Shown: in pieces, positions 10,425 to 20,929 of the stretch
Layout: each line of letters starts with the position of its first letter
Position numbering within the stretch: the stretch's first letter is position 1
Assembly: GCA_034440575.1 (NCBI GenBank)
Contig: JAOTOL010000998.1
Coordinates: forward strand, 1-64,000
Reading direction: 5' to 3'
DNA from: Imbricaverruca yamaguchii
Lineage: Eukaryota; Arthropoda; Thecostraca; Neoverrucidae
Length of the DNA: 64,000 bases
Position numbers and translations under genes: made by a program
Notes under the pieces: model-generated
The model's input: only the letters and a program-made list of their open reading frames with translations
Databases searched by the model: none
Told to the model about the DNA's origin: nothing

Positions 10425-10733
10425 CTAGAGGATGAGGATGGGAGGTCCACAGAAGGAATTGCATCAGGCCTTAGGGATGGCTTATGACAGGCTTCAGGCA
10501 TCATCTTCAATTTCAACAAGTATGATGCATCATAATCGGCACAGGTAAAGTGATTGGAACAGATGTAGGCCTTCTTATAATCAAACTGGTCTGCTCGAGC
10601 ACATTTTTGGATCCAAATCTTGCGATTTTTTAAAATCTGTTGGAAACCGAAACACACTGACACCCTGGGCCATCTTCTTCTTTCCTTTCCCTCCTGACCA
10701 CATCTTGCAACTAGCAACTGAACAGTTCACCAT
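10425..10733 (-). pseudogene. P-element transposase exon 1, THAP zinc finger, one-base frameshift
   Basis: ATG at 10733 begins MVNCSVASCKMWSGGKGKKK, giving the first zinc ligands (CxxxxC). After the frameshift, RKIWIQKCARADQFDYKKAY then ICSNHF gives the C-x2-H pair, and RPDAIPSV matches the AVPTIF-like end of THAP domains. The exon ends TCTAG|GTACAA in phase 2, matching exon 2. The frame changes in the A6/T6 run at about 10626-10636. One extra base there (or a 2-base loss) explains it, so this is either a real lesion or a homopolymer sequencing error. THAP domains bind the transposon ends. Confidence 0.8.
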
Positions 10734-10763
10734 GACTGACCTTTCACCTGTAAAGAAAGCCAA

Positions 10764-11700
10764 TGTTATAGGCTAGCATAGTATCTCACTCAATATTGTC
10801 CTAGTGTGGTTTCTCACATAATTATGGCTTCTACTTCCAAATCCCCTTTTCATGTACTTACTCAGTAGCATTTAGTTGACCCATGATGGTTGCAATTAGA
10901 TTCTGGCTAGATATTCAGCTTATGCTTCAGTAGGTACATTATCAAACTTAATGTCACCATTTCAAGTCACCAATTCCCAAATAAATCGGAGAACTATCTA
11001 TCTCCATATCCTACCTTAAGAATTTAAAATAACATCCACTATGTCTGATGTTCGGTTAATGTCAGGTGCATTAACATTTCACAATAATATGAAATGTCTT
11101 GCATTGCACAAAATGTGCTGGAATAGCACTATAAAGCTTGACATGGAATAACTTGAACTTAAATGCAAACAAATGATTCTTTTTTGCAGAGTAGCAAGCA
11201 ATTTTGGTAGTTCCTTGCAACTTATTCTGCCAGGGAACTCCAGGAAGCAGATGGGGAGCATCACATTAGACAGGATAATGTGCAGAACTGTTTATGTCCA
11301 TGTTTGTTAATGTCCATGTTTATGTGCTATCTTGGAATTCATGTGTTGATCAAATTTCTTTAAAACTTTCACATTTGAAGCAGAGATAAAGTCTCTGTAA
11401 GGTATTCACATCAATACAGGTAGCATAAACTATACATCACGAATTTCAGCCAATCTATTAACTGAGGACTCAATAGTAGAACCACTTGACCCTTAAAGTA
11501 CACAAGAGTGTGCAATGCATGTCCCACACGAGCCATAATAGTACAAATACAAAATATGGCAGGGATCCCTGTCTAAAACGCTGCCATAACTGGTTTTTCT
11601 TGCTTAAATCGCTGCAATTTTTTAAAAGCGATTTCAGTGCAACTTAGGCTTAATATATTACTATATTGTAATGGAGTGTGCTCCTTGTGATGATATGTTG
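10764..11700. other. No feature recognised
   Basis: A/T-rich unique sequence upstream of the P-element start. I see no long open frame, known family motif or tandem repeat. P-element 5' terminal repeats could lie here but were not found by eye. Confidence 0.5.
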
Positions 11701-12646
11701 CGAAAAACATGCACCCATGGTCACCTGCATGCAATCGCATTCAAATAGTAACTGTTATTGGGTGTCGCATCATACACGTCATATATCAGATATGGAAGCT
11801 CAAATGGCTCCTTATGGCTGCTATTGGGATGACACCCCCCTGGTTAGAAGTTAGGTTTTCTAGCAACGTAGCGAAACTGGGACAAAGTGTCGGCCACTCT
11901 GCACAGGAAAATCTCTCCGTAGGAGTGATTTTCCGACAAGTAGAACTGAGGTCACCTAGTGGTATTGGGGCAAGGGGTGGTGTGCAGGACGCCCCAATGT
12001 GGCCCACGGTTAAGAAACGGCCCAAAAACTCGAAATTCTCCCATGTTGAAGCGCAATTTGACACCCGAAAAGGCCGCTTTGCAATGGTTCGGGGTATCGC
12101 CGATTGCGGCCAAAGTATTTGGGTTGGAGAAAATGCAAAGACAGCGTGAGCGTGAAGAGATGCCGCTACAAGTGTGCCGCTACATTTGTGTTGTAAATGT
12201 GGTCCTAAATGGCAGTTAATGGCGTGTAAATCGGCGCCGATTCCACGTGCGTGCGACACGTGCCAGTCGGCATTCATTGACGACTGCAGTTTGCACGGCA
12301 GGTGGCATGTGCCAATTGGACAAATGTGGCCGGTACATGGAGCCGGGTGATGGACGCATCACGGTCGTTGCGACTCGAGCCGTTTGGCAGTGGCAGACCC
12401 AAAAGTGTAAAATGGGTCAAATATGCCACCTCGGACTTTCACGCGCCCCACGTGTGCACGTGCCACGTGCAATGTGCATGTTTGCACCATTCGTGTGGCG
12501 CATGGATGCGGCTACAGCGTGGTGTTGGTTTGGTGGCGATCGGTGCATTGGTTCGCCAGCTATAATGCTGCGACTGGGGCCGTCCGACAGACGACAAAAA
12601 GTGCGATCGCCATGTTAAGTCAATGGGGTTTTTGAGAAACTGAAAT
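11701..12646. other. Unrecognised region with many CACGTG-like words
   Basis: Moderately open frames on both strands (up to about 160 codons) with no family I recognise. CACGTG or CACGTGC words recur around 12244, 12262, 12447-12472 and 12647-12676. No splice pattern was established. Confidence 0.4.
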
Positions 12647-12675
12647 CACGTGCCACGTGCTCAACGTGGCACGTG
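12647..12675. repeat. Perfect inverted repeat of CACGTG words
   Basis: CACGTGCCACGT (12647-12658), 5-base spacer GCTCA, ACGTGGCACGTG (12664-12675). The arms are perfectly complementary and each holds an E-box palindrome. Confidence 0.8.
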
Positions 12676-12872
12676 GAACGTGGAAAATACCCTATTCAGA
12701 TGCGCACGGTGGAGACGCGTCGATCGGTACCATTTCCGATGAGATAGGCATGTTGGTACGCCCACATTATGTACCGAAAGAATTTCCTTATAGCATTAAT
12801 ATATGTGTACTTGGTGTGCAGATGTGCAGTCTTGCAAGCATTGGAACATGTACATATATAAAGCATTGGAAC

Positions 12873-12949
12873 ATGTACATATATAATGCTTGTATGGTAC
12901 ATACAGCATTTCATGCTGTATGTACCATACAAGCATTATATATGTACAT
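12873..12949. repeat. Perfect 37-bp inverted repeat with 3-base loop
   Basis: The left arm 12873-12909 (begins ATGTACATATATAATGCTTG, ends ACATACAGCAT) and right arm 12913-12949 are exact reverse complements around TTC. The 24 bp just before it (TTGGAACATGTACATATATA) is itself a near repeat of the outer arm. It could be a cruciform, a foldback transposon end or a small-RNA hairpin. Confidence 0.9.
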
Positions 12950-12959
12950 ATAGCTAACT

Positions 12960-14080
12960 TCTAAGTCAGCAATATGTCAGCAAGCTGAGTCGTGAATATG
13001 TGCAATTGTGTCGAGGAATGCATCTAGTGGGAAATGCCCTTAGTAGCCAAAGTACTCCCCAAAATATACCCGTGATATATGGAAATGGGATAGATGTTGC
13101 CTGAGTGTAGGTGCGTGAAGCAATTCCGGAGTTCACAAACAAATATTTATGATGAATGGGCTTGGTGTGATGTGAACGCACAAATAACATCTCTGTTGGC
13201 AGAGCCCAGGATGACTCGCACTCACTCACATTAGGCGGACCACACAACCGGGATCATCCTTCAACAAACACTTCTCCGAGGGACTGGTCCCACGACTAAT
13301 GGGCCGAGTTCACCCGCGATTCATTGGAATTATTGCTAACTTCAGTTGTCTTTAGACGGATTGGTGGCCAAAATTTTTAACGCTCCCCAAATGAGTTTCA
13401 TGGCCCCAATGGGCCCCGTCGCGATGAGCCGGTTTTACAGCGGAAGTTTCGTCATAGGTCACGTGGTCTCAGGAACAAGTTAGAGGGAGAATACCCAGCA
13501 TAATGATGTGCATAAGTTAAAAGCGACCATAAATTAAAATAATTACATCGGTTTTAATAACGAAATATGTTTTACTATTCCTCCTGTCAAAATAAGGAGA
13601 GTTAATCTTACGACATCAGCAAATTTTAACATGTTTCTGATTTGCGTGGAGATGACTACACACCGCGCTATGGAATGAGAGCCTACGAACGAGTGCCATA
13701 TATATAATTTGTGCTGTTGTTAAATTAGCGAAGGATGAGGTTATAAGCCAACTTCAGGCGCAATGGTAGAGAAAAAAAAAAAAAAAGCATACTTAATCCA
13801 TATTGACCATATATAAATCCCACGTCCACGTCTATAAATATGGGTTTCGGAATATATAATGGTTTTAATAAAAATTATGCTAAAACAGTCCGGCTAGAAA
13901 AAGTTTTATTCTCATCACCAAGAAGGTTATTTTACATGAAAAAGCTGAGACCAGGAATTCAAACCCATTTTATTATTATTATAAGTTCCTTCATATTATT
14001 CTTCTTTAGTTCTATGTCTGATAATGTTTAGTTGAAGCAAGGATCGATTTAGGTGAACCAAGGATGAGTTAGGAGCCTCT
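12960..14080. other. No feature recognised
   Basis: Mostly A/T-rich unique sequence with a short poly-A (13770-13786). No supported gene. Confidence 0.5.
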
Positions 14081-14094
14081 AGACCGGCAGTACC

Positions 14095-14420
14095 TGTAAA
14101 ACCGCCCACGGGCGTTTTTTATTTTTTTTTTTTAGATAGAGCTGGTCGGATTCGCTAACTCAGCCCGAGAAGTACAACTGTCATGGGGCGGGAAACAGGG
14201 AAGGGGGGGAGAAAATTTTCAAAAAATTTATAAAAAAAACTTAACCAAAACAAAAAAAAAAAAAATTTTTTTTTTTTTAAAAGGTTTTTCAAACATGGGG
14301 CGGGAAACAGGGAAAGGGTCGGAGTAAATTTCAAAAAATATTTTACAGACCCTTCACAAACCCAAAAAAACCAAAAATTAGTTTTTTTTTAAAAAATTTT
14401 TTTCCCCAATTTAAAAAAAA
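14095..14420. repeat. Low-complexity A/T runs with duplicated CATGGGGCGGGAAACAGGGA
   Basis: The 20-base word CATGGGGCGGGAAACAGGGA occurs at 14181 and 14295, each followed by a G-rich then a long A/T homopolymer stretch. This is a diverged tandem duplication of about 114 bp. Confidence 0.65.
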
Positions 14421-14595
14421 CATATGCGACGGTCATGCAAAAGTGCACAAATGACATTGGTTTCATGGTGTAATCGCCTCGGAGAACTTGCTTGCTCCGG
14501 GACGGACATTTAAGAATTTGAAGTGATTTTCTTGCATTGAACGGGCTCATTGTGTCTAAACAAGGTCGCCCTTTAATAAAATGACCTTGTTCATT

Positions 14596-14655
14596 TTAGC
14601 CGAACGAAATCCGATTACCAGATATACGTTCACTTCTAAATAACCTTGAATTTGC
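14596..14655. repeat. Dispersed repeat shared with 46815-46875
   Basis: TAGCCGAACGAA, then CACTTCTAAATAACCTTGAA, occurs with small differences at both places. The family is unknown. Confidence 0.65.
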
Positions 14656-14659
14656 CAAC

Positions 14660-15290
14660 TAAGATTTTTCTATCCAGAAAACCTATAGTTTGCAGCGCAA
14701 GTTTCCAATATAGTAATAGGAAAACTTAAATTTTAAGAGATTTACTCTGGGGTTGTTCACCTATCAGAATTGGCTGTGCTTGTGTTTTCTGTTATGAAAT
14801 CTGTCTGTCAACCAATTGATTCAAGACACTTTTTTCATATGATACCATAACCATTAGCAACTTCAAACACATTGTTAAGTGTCATGACGCAAACCCGAGA
14901 CCTTGACTGATCTTTTGTGTTGCACTCTGCTATCACATCCAACTGGAGTGTGCAGTAATGGAGGTTGGTTATGGAGCTATGAACTCTGAGATGAGGGTGA
15001 AGTGGGAAGTATTTTTGTTTGTTTTATACATGGCTAGCCTTGGACTGAAACCAACAGTGAAAGGAAAGCACATTGCTCTTGTCAGTTATGAGACAAATCT
15101 GTGCTGATAATCATGATTTGCTGCCTGGCAGTGCCATCCATTGTTCACTTCTGTGTTCCTATGTTTTGACAAAAAATGGCAATGCATATTGATTATGCAT
15201 ACTACATAGGTAGGTTGCATACTACATAGGTTTTTCCCATCAATTACAAGCAAAACAGATCCCACCCATAAAATGTAACTTTAGGGGTAA
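14660..15290. other. No feature recognised
   Basis: Unique sequence, no long open frame. A GTAG-type word (GCATACTACATAGGT) is repeated near 15200-15230. Confidence 0.5.
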
Positions 15291-15480
15291 GTGGGTACCT
15301 ACGTATGTAGTACCTGCCTGCTCACCCACCTACCTAGGTAGTTAGGTACCTATCTACCTATCTAGCTACCTACCTACCAATGATCATAATTCCTGGACAC
15401 ACTTCCACTTCACAGCCAGGTAATATGCCTCACCAAGCAAGTACGTAATCTACGGAGTAGGTAGATAGATAGAAATACAC
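15290..15480. repeat. Degenerate CCTA/GTAC tetranucleotide repeat
   Basis: Runs of CCTACCTA, GGTACC and TAGGTAGG-type words on both strands, dense enough to fold back on themselves. Confidence 0.7.
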
Positions 15481-16080
15481 CTAATCAGTTAGGACCGCAC
15501 TAACATGAGATTACAGCTCACCGGTGCACGGGAACAATAGCCTTATTATGATCATACAGACAAACCGCCGCCTCTCCACAAACGGACGAGCAAGCGCTGA
15601 ATTCGAATTCGCATAGGAAGCCAAGTGCCACTTACCTTGAGTGGGCCTTCGGAAGCCATGAATAACCTGCAGCGGCTTCCGGAAATAAAATTCCGCGAAG
15701 CAAAATACGGAGTACGAGTTAATGCGTACAGTGTAACTTAGATCAAAAGCACATACTCCAATCCCTGATACCAAAACAATCGAGCGCCAACAATGCAACG
15801 GTTTGGCTGAAAGCATATCCTGGATACTTACTCACTCACTCTAGCGGCCGGACTTAAAACTAAAATTGAAGTAAACCCTACGACATCCTTTTGAGAATCC
15901 TGATTCCCAGTAATGATTTTGTTATTTATGAAATTCTCCGTTACATTGAGTTTTATCAGTTGTTTCTCGTTGTCTGACATTAGTTTCTTTTAAATTATTT
16001 TTAAAACTTCATCATTACTCTTTTGTCTTCAGAAAAAAGCCTGTTCATGAAGGACGTTCCCACGAAATCAGACGCAGCGG
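15480..16080. other. No feature recognised
   Basis: A minus-strand ATG GCT TCC followed by a CTCAAG|GTAAGT donor at about 15634-15655 could be a tiny first exon, but nothing supports it further. Confidence 0.3.
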
Positions 16081-16082
16081 TG

Positions 16083-17133
16083 TCATTTTATATACTTCGG
16101 ACTAGCGGCGATGCCCCAGTCATCAAGTGCGTTCATCACGGCTGTCGCCATGGCAAGTCCTGAGCCACTGGGCAGATTCGGCACGGTGAGGAGCTTGGCG
16201 ATCCCGTCACCAGACACCAGCACCGGAAGACGGTCAACATGCCCGCCTCCCACATCCTCGACGATCTTGCCGTCCCAGTGTACTGTCAGCGAAACGTCAG
16301 GGCAGAATGCTTCCTTGGTCTGTCTCGCCGCCTCCTCACGGAACTTCATCCGTGCCACGCGAAACGACTCCCGGTTGAGTACGAGTTCGGACAGATCGTG
16401 TTCGCGGCTTTGGGCTGTGGCAGCTAGGACATGAACAGCGGCACGACTGGAAATCTTGGGGTCCGATCCAATGCAGCAGACAGATCTGCGCTCATGAGGC
16501 TCTTGGTTGCGCGCCGCTTGGGCAGGGAAGCCGGGATGAGCGACGGCGGCGGCTGCTACTCGTCGGTATCGGACGCATTGAAGGCAATTTCTAGGGTTTG
16601 GCCGGCCTCGTGGCACTCGCGCTCATGTCGCTGGTGGCGCTGCTGTTCTCCGACAGCGCGATGCCGCTGTCGCTTCTGTTGCGCAGCGAGCCGGACATCA
16701 GCTCCCGCCATGCGTCCCGGAGTCCTGTCTCGCGCTCAGCAGTTAGGAATGCCCGATCCTCCTCTATCCAGATCAGCGTGAGAGCGTCGGCATGCGCGAT
16801 ATCGAATAGGTCTCCCGGTTTCTCCAGGAACGCCTCTCCAGCTGCTGCCTGCGTCTTCGAACGCCTCTTACTGTTTTTCTTAAGGTCTTCGAAAAGTTTC
16901 AGCACCTTCTTCCGCGCCCTGTCCTGTATGGGAATGTGTGCCAGAGTCCATGATGTGGCCACCTCTTTGATCGTCTCCGCGATCGCCTCTGTTGTGGTCC
17001 TCTTGTTGTCCAGGTGAAGGTAGAGGAAAAATCCGAGCGTCCGGCGATTGTATGGGAGCTTTGAGCCGATCATGCTATTCTCCAGTTTTCCAAGGAGGTA
17101 CACTGCAGTCTTTGACCTCGTCGAAGCCGCCAT
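16083..17133 (-). pseudogene. Transposase-like gene fragment of unnamed metazoan family, frameshifted
   Basis: From ATG 17133 it reads MAASTRSKTAVYLLGKLENS and continues through DLFDIAHADALTLIWIEEDR and LRDAWRELM. A second segment in another frame reads AAVHVLAATAQSREHDLSEL, then LTVHWDGKIVED and LPVLVSGDG. The alternate frame around 16460-16490 (MSADLSAALDRT) bridges the two, so at least one base has been gained or lost there. I recognise this architecture as a multi-copy, transposase-like protein of arthropods and other invertebrates. It normally continues with a CFDTTASNTG-type block, which is missing here because a stop follows SPKYIK. I cannot name the superfamily with confidence. Confidence 0.55.
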
Positions 17134-17159
17134 GTTGTCACTTGGCAAGAAGACTACCG

Positions 17160-17830
17160 GCCTGCTACAGCAGACAGGGTATGTTAGGGTGTGACAGGGT
17201 ATGACAGGGTATGCAATATGTATGCAATATCTGGCTCAGGGAGGGGCTTACATAACCCGGTTTCGCCCTTGTCTCCCCATACCGACAACGCATTGTTGGC
17301 ATGTGTGGGAGGGACGTAGTTTTGCCCCAAGGAGTATATTTTCCCCCTGTTCCCCCTCCCCATGAATACATGCATACGCTAGCCACGCTTCTGAGTAATG
17401 CAGATAGACAATTTTAACCCCAAAAGCTCCTGAGTTTGTGTAGGAAGAGAAGTGCCTCATCAGAGGACGCTATCAGCAGTTTGTGTAATGGGTCGTCCAT
17501 AGCAAAACTTCAAGCGCTTTTATGGCAAATTTGAATGGCAAATTTGACCCCAGTGCGCAACCTCTAAATATTCATATTTTTCAAAATTATTTTACACACG
17601 TTGTTTTTATGTCAAATCGAACCAGAGGAGTCCCGTACAAATTAGAATGCAGAGCATTTATAATGAATAAATGGGAAAATTAATTTTTGCGTTAAACAAT
17701 GGTTACTTTGACCTCAGTGAGCTACCACTAAATATTAATATTTTTCCATATTATTTTACACACGTTGTTCAACCTCGCCAATTCAAACCTCGCCAAAGTC
17801 TGGTTGAAAATTCAGAAAAAAGTTGAAGTG
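17160..17830. other. No feature recognised
   Basis: Starts with short imperfect GTGACAGGGTAT repeats (17176-17215). Two similar 60-70 bp stretches (CTCTAAATATTCATATTTTT at about 17561 and CACTAAATATTAATATTTTT at about 17727, each followed by TTATTTTACACACGTTGTT) form a diverged direct repeat about 166 bp apart. Confidence 0.55.
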
Positions 17831-17902
17831 TCACCCTAAGACACATCTATGCTGACGCCAATACATGTACACAAATATGCACACCTATATAAACACCACC
17901 TA

Positions 17903-17940
17903 CACACACACACACAACACACACACACACACACACACGC

Positions 17941-17971
<31 letters not shown>

Positions 17972-18001
17972 TGTGTGTATATGCATAAATAAATATATAA
18001 A

Positions 18002-18045
<44 letters not shown>
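17903..18045. repeat. (CA)n-(TA)n-(TG)n compound microsatellite, self-complementary
   Basis: (CA)n at about 17903-17939, TA-rich spacer, (TG)n at about 18007-18045. The outer arms are complementary, so one strand can fold into a long hairpin. Confidence 0.9.
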
Positions 18046-18047
<2 letters not shown>

Positions 18048-18539
18048 CGTTATAAACATAGGGGCCCTTAGTAGACGGAGGATCCCTCTTCACGTGTTCG
18101 CCCCTCCCACTGGACTAAATCCTTGATACGCCACTGCTGAGGTTACTGGGACTCGAACCACACCTGCTAGTTTTGGTGGGGTCCCACTCCGCCGGGTCAG
18201 AGACCGTCGAGCGATAGCCACCGGGCACAGGGGGCCAGTCGAGCCACCACCATGCCTCGGAAAGTTCGGCTCGTCCTGATCGTGAGGGTGGCGAGGGCCA
18301 AGAAATAGCACTTTTGGACCGTCTGGTGCTGGTTCTGACAGGACTGCCCGCGCTCCCACCGGTGTTCTGTAGGGTTGGGATATTCAGATGCACGGAGGGC
18401 GCGAACAAGCCGAGGGCGACGGCGAACCAGGCGACGGCCCGGTTGAAGTCGGGCATGTTGTGCCGACTCAGGGTCGTCTTGAGGTGACAAAAGTCGGCAG
18501 GCGTCATGAGGGCACCTGACCGGCATAGGCGGCAGGTGC

Positions 18540-19640
18540 GCACGCGTACCTTTGCACATAGGCACATTCTTGTTGCATGTATGTGCACTTGTGCTAACGT
18601 GCATTTGCGCATACGTTCATTTGTGCTTACTTACAATTGATCATACGTACATGTGTGCTTACTTCCACTTGCGCTTTCATACATGCGTGTTACGTAAGGC
18701 TGAGTATGCATACGTTTCCTCTCGTGTAATTTTGTGGTTGCGTACATGCATTTCGGCTTACGTACATGTGTGCATATATGCATTTGCGAGTGCGTACATT
18801 TCTGCTTACATAGTCTTACCTTATACGTACATTTGCGTACAATGTACGTATACAAGGTTATGCGTACATTTGCGTACAAGTACGTTTGCGCTTACGTACG
18901 TTCGCGCGTATATACACGTGCGCTTTTGGACACTTGTGTTGGCTAAAACTGTATTTCCATATATTTGCTATTACGTAAATTTGCGGTTACGTACATTTGC
19001 ACATACGAGAATTTGCTCTTGCATACTTTTGCGAATACGTATATTTGCACTTACGTACATTTGCGCTCCAGTACATTTGCGCTCAAGTACATTTGCGCAT
19101 ACGCAGATGTATGCATACACTTCACACGTGCGCTTTCACACAATTCGATTGCTTAAAGCTGTATTTACATACATTTCCCTTACGTACTTTTCCGGTTACG
19201 TACATTTGCACATACGTACGTTTACGCTTACGTACCTTTGCGCCTACGTACATTTGCGCATACGTACATTTGCGCCTACGTACATTTGCTCATGCGTACG
19301 TTTGTCATGCGGATATTTGCGCTTCCGTACATTAGCCTTACGTACATCTGCGCTTACGTAAAATTGTCATACGTACATCTGCGCTTACATACATTTGCTT
19401 ACGTACACTTGCTTACGTGCATTTGCTTACGTACATTTGCGTGCGCACTTTTGCGCATACGCACATTTGTCATACACACATTTGCACTGACGTACATTAA
19501 CCATACGTGCATCTGCGCTTACGTACAATTGCCATATGTACCTCTGCGTTCACGTACATATACTTACGCACATTTTTTTAACGTACATCTGTCAATACGT
19601 ACATTTGCTTTTCGTACATTTGTCCGGCTACACATCACCA
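18540..19640 (+). repeat. Degenerate 16-bp repeat, GCGCTTACGTACATTT type, array 1
   Basis: About 65 diverged units built on TTACGTACATTTGCGC. The palindrome TACGTA recurs in most units. The plus strand is open for 269 codons of a repeated 'TYICAYVHLRLRTFA' peptide. Because the unit is not a multiple of three, this is a by-product of the repeat and I do not call it a gene. Related arrays lie at 22885-23080 and 31700-31935. Confidence 0.9.
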
Positions 19641-20900
19641 TACACCGCACATCTGTACGCAATCTGTTTGACATTCTCAACTATTTCCAACACCAACTGA
19701 CAATTCAGCATTGTCGCCACTAACGCAACATCAGCCCCAAAATAGCATGACACCATTCGCGACAGCCAAGTACCCCGTCATACCGAAAATACTTGGCATA
19801 CACAATACATCAACACCCAACCAACAACCAATGCTCCTTTTGACACCGAGCCACACCCACACACACGGAAACGAGCACGCCGACAGAGAACCAGACACAG
19901 CCACGATACTACAGCAGACAACGCAATGCCCGTACTCACAATCAGGCTATTACTACACAATGCACAGGACTATCGACACTCGCATGGCTGCGAGCAGCCA
20001 CTTCCTCTTCCCAGACGAAAGGACGGACCAAGATGAACTGCACTATCTCGGGGGGAGGAGGCGAAACATCAGGCCCATGAGGGGAGCCCCGCGGTATACC
20101 AAGAAGCCACTAGAGATGCCCGCTGGATTTGCAAGAACGTGAAGATTGTGACGACGGCTGACGCTTCAGCAGTCGCCGTCCAGGCCCGTTCGCCAAAATT
20201 GTCCGTGGGTCAGCCCAGAAAGGTTCTCGGGGACTGGAAAACCGCCAGCTGAATTCCGGCCCTAGCCGCCCGGACGCACGGAATACCCCGTCAAAGTGCT
20301 GACCAAACGCCCCGCCATGGATGAAGCCTGGAGTTCGGCCACTAACTGGAGCAGGAAAGGCTGAGGAGATACCAGCTGGAGGCAGCGGGGAAGCGCGCGC
20401 CACCCATGCGCCAACTGCACCGGCTGAAGACGTCTTTTGACCTGGACTGAACGTCGTCTGGGAGGCGCCCTGGGACGGCCCACGGGGACGGACCAAGTCC
20501 AAGCATGCGTCGTCGACGTTACGATAAACAGCCAGACTGCCCTCAGTAGACACCACCTCAGTGTTCACACCGGTGAGGTGGTCCGTCGTAAATCACGGCA
20601 CCGCACCACCAAACGCCCGTCCGCCCGAATGTGATCCACGACAGGCACGAACTAATCATATCCGATCAGACTTGGGTAGAATTCCGATTAGGAAGTCGCT
20701 CGTGGCGCCATTGTTCATGGCGAACAACGGCGAACAATACCGCAAACGACGAGCCGCCGACTTGTGCGACGACAAGCACACAAACCGGCCAGTTCGCGTT
20801 AAAAACAATCGAGCAGAAAGTGCGATAACCGCTAAAGAAGGCAGTATTGGGACCATCCGTGTCACAATACACCGCTTCTTTTTCCTCATGAAAAGTGGAG
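19640..20900. other. Unassigned region with a weak RNase H-like match
   Basis: The plus-strand frame 19711-20142 contains LLLTPSHTHTHGNEHADREP, which resembles the PSHxGxxGNExAD block of retroelement RNase H. The rest of the frame is not recognisable. 20150-20900 has short overlapping open frames on both strands. It may be the decayed front part of the Gypsy element that follows. Confidence 0.3.
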
Positions 20901-20929
20901 AGCATGATGATGTGTCGATTTCTGGGCAC

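Larger units (their letters stand above)
6593..10733 (-). mobile_element. P-element (THAP9-like) DNA transposon, incomplete
   Basis: Three exons on the minus strand (10425-10733, 7440-8189 and 6671 to about 6593) join in matching phase 2 and encode a THAP zinc finger, a coiled coil and a P-type RNase H-like transposase core. The 3' part is missing because the sequence enters the segmental duplication at about 6592. The first intron holds a LINE fragment and two (TA)n tracts. No terminal inverted repeats were identified. Confidence 0.8.

Noticed and set aside
15634..15655. Tiny first exon (MASEGPLK then GTAAGT) on the minus strand
   Set aside because: Eight codons and one donor are too little to support a gene without transcript data.
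18130..18250. Possible minus-strand tRNA-like SINE (GGTTCGAGTCCCAGTAAC)
   Set aside because: Only the B-box-like word is convincing; no A box at the right distance, second copy or flanking repeat.
18552..19361. 269-codon repetitive frame (YICAYVHLRLRTFA)
   Set aside because: Explained by the 16-bp degenerate repeat; there is no start context, domain or splice pattern.
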